Made by a program: the position numbers and the translations under genes
The notes under the pieces: model-generated
Told to the model about the DNA's origin: nothing
The model's database searches: none
What the model saw: only the letters and a program-made list of their open reading frames with translations
Source of the DNA: Reyranella sp.
GTDB taxonomy: Bacteria; Pseudomonadota; Alphaproteobacteria; Reyranellales; Reyranellaceae
Direction: 5' to 3'
DNA: 55,347 nt
Assembly (NCBI GenBank): GCA_022844015.1
Contig: JALHMO010000017.1
Location: 1 to 55,347 of the forward strand
Part shown: piece by piece, positions 52,171 to 55,347 of the stretch
Layout of the letters: each line of letters starts with the position of its first letter
Numbering within the stretch: position 1 is the first letter of the stretch

Positions 52171-53475
52171 ATGACAATGATCGCCCGACTGGGCAAGAGC
52201 GCGCTGGCAATGTGCCTCGCGATGATGCCGTTCACGGCGACGGCGCAAACCAAAATCGAGTTCTTCTTCCCGGTGCCGGTGGAGGGCAAGCTGGCGCGCG
52301 AGATGACGCGGCTGGTCAAGCTCTACAACGAGAGCCAGAAGGAGGTCGCGGTCATCGCCGTCTATACCGGCGGCTACGACGACACCAAGCTCAAGGCGCA
52401 GGCTGCCGCCAAGGCCGGCAAGCCGCCCGCCGTCGTGCTGATGAGCGCCAACTTCAATGTCGATCTGAAGCTCTCGGGCGATATCATGTCGCTCGAGCCG
52501 TTCCTCGCGGCCGAGCAGACGACGCGCGACGCCTACCTGCAGGATTTCTGGCCGGCGCTGCACGCCAATGCCGTGGTCGACGGCGAGCTCTACGGCGTGC
52601 CCTTCCACAACTCGACGCCGCTCCTCTACTACAACGTCGACCACTTCAAGGAAGCCGGTCTCGACCCGGCGAAGCCGCCGCGCACCTGGGCGGAGCTGGT
52701 CGATGCGGGCAGGAAGCTCGCCAAGGGCGACCGCCACGGCTTCCTGATGCCGGCCGGCTACGACTATCTCGGCTGGCTGATGGAGGCGCTGTCGATGTCG
52801 AACGGCGGCCGCTACTTCAACGAGGAGTACGGCGGAGAGGTCTACTACGACCAGCCCTCGATGCTGGGCGCGGCGCGTTTCGTCGAGGACCTGATCTTCA
52901 AGCACAAGATCATGCCGCAGGGCGTGACCGAGGCGGGCGGCGTGTCGACCTCGTTCTTCGCCGGCAAGGCGTCGATGGTGCTGCTGTCGACCGGCTCGCT
53001 GTCCTTCATCCGCGAGAACATGAAGCAGGGCTACGGCGTGGCCTTCGTGCCGCGGAACGTGCGCAACGCGGTGCCGATCGGCGGCGCCTCGCTGGTCATG
53101 TTCAATGGCCAGAGCGAGGATGGCAAGAAGGCCGGCTGGAAGTTCATCAAGTGGCTGACCACGGCCGAGACGCTGGGCGGATGGAGCCGCTTCACCGGTT
53201 ACTTCGCGCCGCGCAGGTCGGCCTACGACAAGCCGGAGATGAAGGAGTTCATCGCCAGGAACCCCGATGCCAAGGTGGCGCTCGATCAGCTGCCGTTCGC
53301 CAAGCCTTGGTTCGCGACCTACCAGACGGTCGCCGTGCGCAAGGCGCTGGAGGACGAGATCCAGGCGATGATGAACGGCAAGAAGAAGGCCGACCAGGCC
53401 GTCAAGGACGCCCAGAAGAAGGCTGACGAGCTGATGCGGCCCTATGTCGAGCAGACCGCGCTGAAGCTGCCGTGA
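52171..53475 (+). CDS. CUT1 ABC importer substrate-binding protein, UgpB-like
   Basis: 434 residues. Signal peptide about 1-25 (LGKSALAMCLAMMPFTATA, then QTKIEF). The body matches UgpB: EFFFPVPVEGKLAREMTRLVKLYNESQKEVAV, AVYTGGYDDTKLKAQAAAKAGKPPAVVLM, GVPFHNSTPLLYYNVDHFKEAGLDP and WKFIKWLTTAETLGGWSRFTGYFAPRRSAY. UgpB binds glycerol-3-phosphate and glycerophosphodiesters. AGGAGG precedes the start. Gene order A-E-B differs from the usual B-A-E-C, and the ATPase ugpC is missing from the window. Confidence 0.9.
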   Translation: MTMIARLGKSALAMCLAMMPFTATAQTKIEFFFPVPVEGKLAREMTRLVKLYNESQKEVAVIAVYTGGYDDTKLKAQAAAKAGKPPAVVLMSANFNVDLKLSGDIMSLEPFLAAEQTTRDAYLQDFWPALHANAVVDGELYGVPFHNSTPLLYYNVDHFKEAGLDPAKPPRTWAELVDAGRKLAKGDRHGFLMPAGYDYLGWLMEALSMSNGGRYFNEEYGGEVYYDQPSMLGAARFVEDLIFKHKIMPQGVTEAGGVSTSFFAGKASMVLLSTGSLSFIRENMKQGYGVAFVPRNVRNAVPIGGASLVMFNGQSEDGKKAGWKFIKWLTTAETLGGWSRFTGYFAPRRSAYDKPEMKEFIARNPDAKVALDQLPFAKPWFATYQTVAVRKALEDEIQAMMNGKKKADQAVKDAQKKADELMRPYVEQTALKLP

Positions 53476-53525
53476 ACCCGGGACGATGAGAAGTAAGCAC
53501 GACTGCGTGATCGAGTACGCTCGAG

Positions 53526-53604
53526 GCTGGGGGCGCGCCACTCCAGTGGCGCGATCACCGTCGATCACACAGAAGACGCGCCACAGGAGTGGCGCGCCCC
53601 CAGC
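53526..53604. repeat. Family D inverted repeat (intact copy)
   Basis: Perfect 19-bp arms, GCTGGGGGCGCGCCACTCC (53526-53544) and its complement (53586-53604), enclose a centre with GTCGATCACACAGAAGACGC. It is the clearest family D copy and lies between the UgpB-like and phosphodiesterase genes, ending 21 bases before the latter's start. Confidence 0.8.
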
Positions 53605-53625
53605 GCATTTTGAGAGGAGCACGCC

Positions 53626-54471
53626 ATGATGATCGCTCAGGTCACCGACATGCACATCCGTCCGCGCGGACGGGTCGCCTACGGCCGGGTCGACACCAAC
53701 GCCATGCTCGCGGCGGCCGTAGCCGCCCTCGAGGCGCTGCCGCGCAAGCCCGACCTGGTGATCGCCACGGGCGATCTCACCGATTGCGGGCTCGCCGAGG
53801 AGTACGAGGTGCTGCGCGACATCCTCGAGCCCCTGTCGATGCCGGTCTACCTTGTGCCCGGCAACCACGATCGCCGCGCAGAGCTCGTGGGCGAGTTTGG
53901 CCCGGACGGCTATCTCCCGACCAACGGGGGGTTCCTGCACTACGTGATCGACGGCCATCCGGTTCGCCTGATCGGCCTCGACACGGTGGTGCCGGGCCAT
54001 GGCCACGGCGAGATGTGCGCGGCCCGGCTGTCGTGGCTGGAGGCGCGGCTCGGCGAGGCGCCGGGCCGGCCGACCGTGATCTTCATGCATCATCCGCCGT
54101 TCGCCACCGGCCTCGCCGACATGGATCGCATCAACTGCCGCAACGGCGCGGCGATGGCCGCGGTGGTGAGCCGCTTCGCCAACGTCGAGCGCGTGCTGTG
54201 CGGCCATCACCACCGCCCGATCACCGTGCGCTGGGCCGGCTCGATCGGCTCGGTGGCGCCCAGCACCGCCCACCAGGTGACGCTCGACTTGATTCCCGAC
54301 GGCAGCCCCGCGAGCTTCATGATGGAGCCGCCCGGCCTGCAGCTACACCTGTGGTCGCCCGCCGTCGGCTTGGCGAGCCACACCCTGCCGATCGGCAAAT
54401 ACGAGGGCCCGTTCCCGTTCGTGCTCGATGCCGATTATCCCGGCCAGGCCGAGAAGGCGAAGGCGGCGTAA
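53626..54471 (+). CDS. Class III metallophosphodiesterase, GpdQ-like glycerophosphodiesterase
   Basis: 281 residues, no signal peptide, so cytoplasmic. Bimetal-site residues: D8 and H10 (VTDMHIRPRG), D50 (IATGDLTD), N80-H81 (VPGNHDRR), H155 (FMHHPPFATG), H194 and H196 (CGHHHRPI). Spacing is almost identical to the metal ligands I recall for Enterobacter GpdQ (8, 10, 50, 80, 156, 195, 197). The family hydrolyses glycerophosphodiesters and some cyclic nucleotides. Following UgpA/E/B-like genes, hydrolysis of imported glycerophosphodiesters to glycerol-3-phosphate is the best guess. GAGAGGAGCACGCC precedes the start. Confidence 0.9.
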   Translation: MMIAQVTDMHIRPRGRVAYGRVDTNAMLAAAVAALEALPRKPDLVIATGDLTDCGLAEEYEVLRDILEPLSMPVYLVPGNHDRRAELVGEFGPDGYLPTNGGFLHYVIDGHPVRLIGLDTVVPGHGHGEMCAARLSWLEARLGEAPGRPTVIFMHHPPFATGLADMDRINCRNGAAMAAVVSRFANVERVLCGHHHRPITVRWAGSIGSVAPSTAHQVTLDLIPDGSPASFMMEPPGLQLHLWSPAVGLASHTLPIGKYEGPFPFVLDADYPGQAEKAKAA

Positions 54472-54481
54472 CGCTTCATTG

Positions 54482-54615
54482 TCTTCCGGACCGCGGGCGT
54501 CCGCGACGCGGTAAACCGCGTCCCGCCCGTTCATGAGCATGAGCGGGCGGGACGCCCGCGGTCGGGAAGAGCATGAGCGGGCGGGACGCCCGCGGTCCAG
54601 AAGAGCATGAGCTGG
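54482..54615. repeat. Family F repeat with 34-bp tandem units
   Basis: A left part (GTCTTCCGGACCGCGGGCGT plus a CGCGACGCGGTAAACCGCGT stem) is followed by the unit GAGCATGAGCGGGCGGGACG... starting at 54535, 54569 and (truncated) 54603, a period of exactly 34. Each unit contains a hairpin-prone GCGGGCGGGACGCCCGC. Related to 754-805. Confidence 0.75.
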
Positions 54616-54645
54616 CTTGCTGGCATAGGTTTTGCAACTTTCGCT

Positions 54646-54738
54646 GTCATCCTGAGCGCAGCGAAGGATCTCATCGCCAACTGCTCCACAGGTGTGGTCG
54701 CACGTGGCGATGAGATTCTTCGCTGCGCTCAGGATGAC
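54646..54738. repeat. Dispersed inverted repeat, family C (copy 2)
   Basis: GTCATCCTGAGCGCAGCGAA plus GGATCTCATCGCC is matched by the inverse arm GGCGATGAGATTCTTCGCTGCGCTCAGGATGAC, with about 25 bases between (including CCACAGGTGTGG). Together with the family F element it fills the 306-base gap between the phosphodiesterase and the RidA gene; no gene is visible. Confidence 0.8.
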
Positions 54739-54777
54739 GCGTAACGAGTCTTCGAAACGTGCCATAGTCGCCTCCTC

Positions 54778-55170
54778 ATGAGCCCACCGATCTTCTTCAT
54801 GGCCCCCGGCGCACCGACGCCGGTGGCGCCGTTCAGCCATGCCGTCGAGGCCGACGGCTGGTGCTTCGTCACCGGCCAGATGCCGACCTTCCCGGACGAC
54901 GATTCCAGGCCGTTGCCGCCCGACATCGAGGGTCAGACGGTGCGCGTGATGGAGAACCTCGAGATCGTGCTCGCCGGATTGAAGCTCGGCCTCGAGCACG
55001 TCGTCTGCGTGCGCATCTACATCACCGATTTCGAGGCCAACTATCCGCGCATGAACGCGGTCTATGCCGGCTACTTCCCGCCCGACCGCCGGCCGGCGCG
55101 GACCTGCATCGGGGTCACCGGCCTGGCGCGCGGCGCCATGGTCGAGATCGATCTTCTGGCGCGCCGCTGA
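54778..55170 (+). CDS. RidA/YjgF-family protein with deaminase arginine
   Basis: 130 residues. Seen: PFSHAVEADGWCFVTGQMP, the helix TVRVMENLEIVLAGLKLGLEHVVCVRIYITD, RMNAVYAGYF and PDRRPARTCIGVTGLARGAMVEIDLLARR. R108 in PARTCIGV corresponds to the arginine needed for 2-iminobutanoate/enamine deaminase activity, unlike the paralogue at 2366. No Shine-Dalgarno precedes ATG 54778, which lies close to the family C repeat; the leader may be very short. The next gene starts 13 bases downstream. Confidence 0.88.
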   Translation: MSPPIFFMAPGAPTPVAPFSHAVEADGWCFVTGQMPTFPDDDSRPLPPDIEGQTVRVMENLEIVLAGLKLGLEHVVCVRIYITDFEANYPRMNAVYAGYFPPDRRPARTCIGVTGLARGAMVEIDLLARR

Positions 55171-55183
55171 TTCGGAGGATGCG

Positions 55184-55347
55184 ATGTGCAAGGGCGACGA
55201 TCCGACCTGCGCCGAGTTCGAGACGCATCACCGGCGGTTCCTCGAGGACATGGCGCGCCAGCGCCGCGAGTTCCTCGCCAGCGACTTTGCCGCCAGGGGC
55301 GGCGCCGCGGCGCTGGCCGCGGGCGGCATGACGCTGGCGTCGCGCGC
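55184..55347 (+). CDS. Start of an exported protein with Tat-like signal (3' partial)
   Basis: 54 residues before the window ends. A TCGGAGGAT ribosome site precedes ATG 55184. The N-terminus is MCKGDDPTCAEFETHHRRF and then RQRREFLASDFAARGGAAALAAGG, an RR-x-F-L twin-arginine-like motif with a weakly hydrophobic Gly/Ala stretch, placed unusually far from the start. The product cannot be named; metal or cofactor enzymes exported by Tat often have such leaders. It is probably co-transcribed with the RidA gene. Confidence 0.65.
   Translation, partial: MCKGDDPTCAEFETHHRRFLEDMARQRREFLASDFAARGGAAALAAGGMTLASR

Noticed and set aside
51289..54273. Very long open minus-strand frame (994 codons) opposite the Ugp-like and phosphodiesterase genes
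   Set aside because: The plus-strand genes in the same place have clear families, ribosome sites and operon overlaps. The antisense frame is rich in Arg/His/Ala/Gly without domains, as expected from high-GC codon bias.
54700..54780. Minus-strand reading frame with RVILSAAKNL over the family C repeat
   Set aside because: This peptide is the translation of a dispersed repeat, not a conserved protein.

Overview
The window reads as a stretch of chromosome from a high-GC, metabolically versatile alphaproteobacterium. Several things point that way: a cyclic-glucan exporter of the NdvA/ChvA type, a Bug/TctC solute receptor, an HWE-family histidine kinase, many solute-importer operons and short palindromic repeats at most operon borders. 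A Reyranella-like soil or water organism would fit, but that is inference from gene content. I see no phage, integrase, transposase, rRNA, tRNA or CRISPR array.

Layout. 1-3.7 kb: the 3' end of a class III aminotransferase, a NIPSNAP protein, a zinc-type CDF exporter, a RidA-family protein and a TctC-type receptor. A perfect 28-bp palindrome joins the TctC start codon to that of a divergent ADP-forming acyl-CoA synthetase (3.7-5.9 kb). 6-10.4 kb: phenylalanine hydroxylase with a divergent Lrp regulator, then a threonine-dehydratase-like enzyme, an alpha/beta hydrolase lacking its nucleophile, and an M20 amidohydrolase. 10.7-15.4 kb: ndvA and a NitT/TauT-type ABC importer. 15.6-24.3 kb: two luciferase-like oxidoreductases, an orphan PAS-PAS-HWE kinase, a large TIR-transmembrane-WD40 protein and an ABC-F ATPase. 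24.5-31.1 kb: formamidase plus an amidohydrolase behind a sigma-54 promoter, an HpcH/HpaI aldolase and a CUT1 sugar-type importer without an ATPase. 31.1-34.6 kb: aldose epimerase, SDR and two membrane proteins. 34.7-39.4 kb: a complete branched-chain-amino-acid-type (Liv) operon. 39.7-41.9 kb: a broken VOC gene, a GntR regulator with a candidate operator, and a divergent flavin monooxygenase-like protein. 42.1-50.1 kb: an alpha/beta hydrolase, a cysteine hydrolase and a BMP-family (nucleoside-type) ABC operon ending in an amidase. The hydrolase and the importer are driven by back-to-back sigma-54 promoters. 50.3-54.5 kb: a Ugp-like importer with a GpdQ-like phosphodiesterase. 54.8 kb to the end: a RidA protein and the start of a Tat-like exported protein.

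How the genes work together. Two loci (formamidase/amidohydrolase, and cysteine hydrolase/BMP importer/amidase) release ammonia from C-N bonds and carry near-perfect -24/-12 sigma-54 elements, so they look like a nitrogen-scavenging regulon. The Ugp-like genes with the phosphodiesterase look like glycerophosphodiester salvage.

At least six families of short inverted repeats sit between operons. Two sit inside importer operons just after the receptor gene, and one copy is translated in frame inside the amidase. The TIR-TM-WD40 protein is the best candidate for an uncharacterised signalling or defence function.
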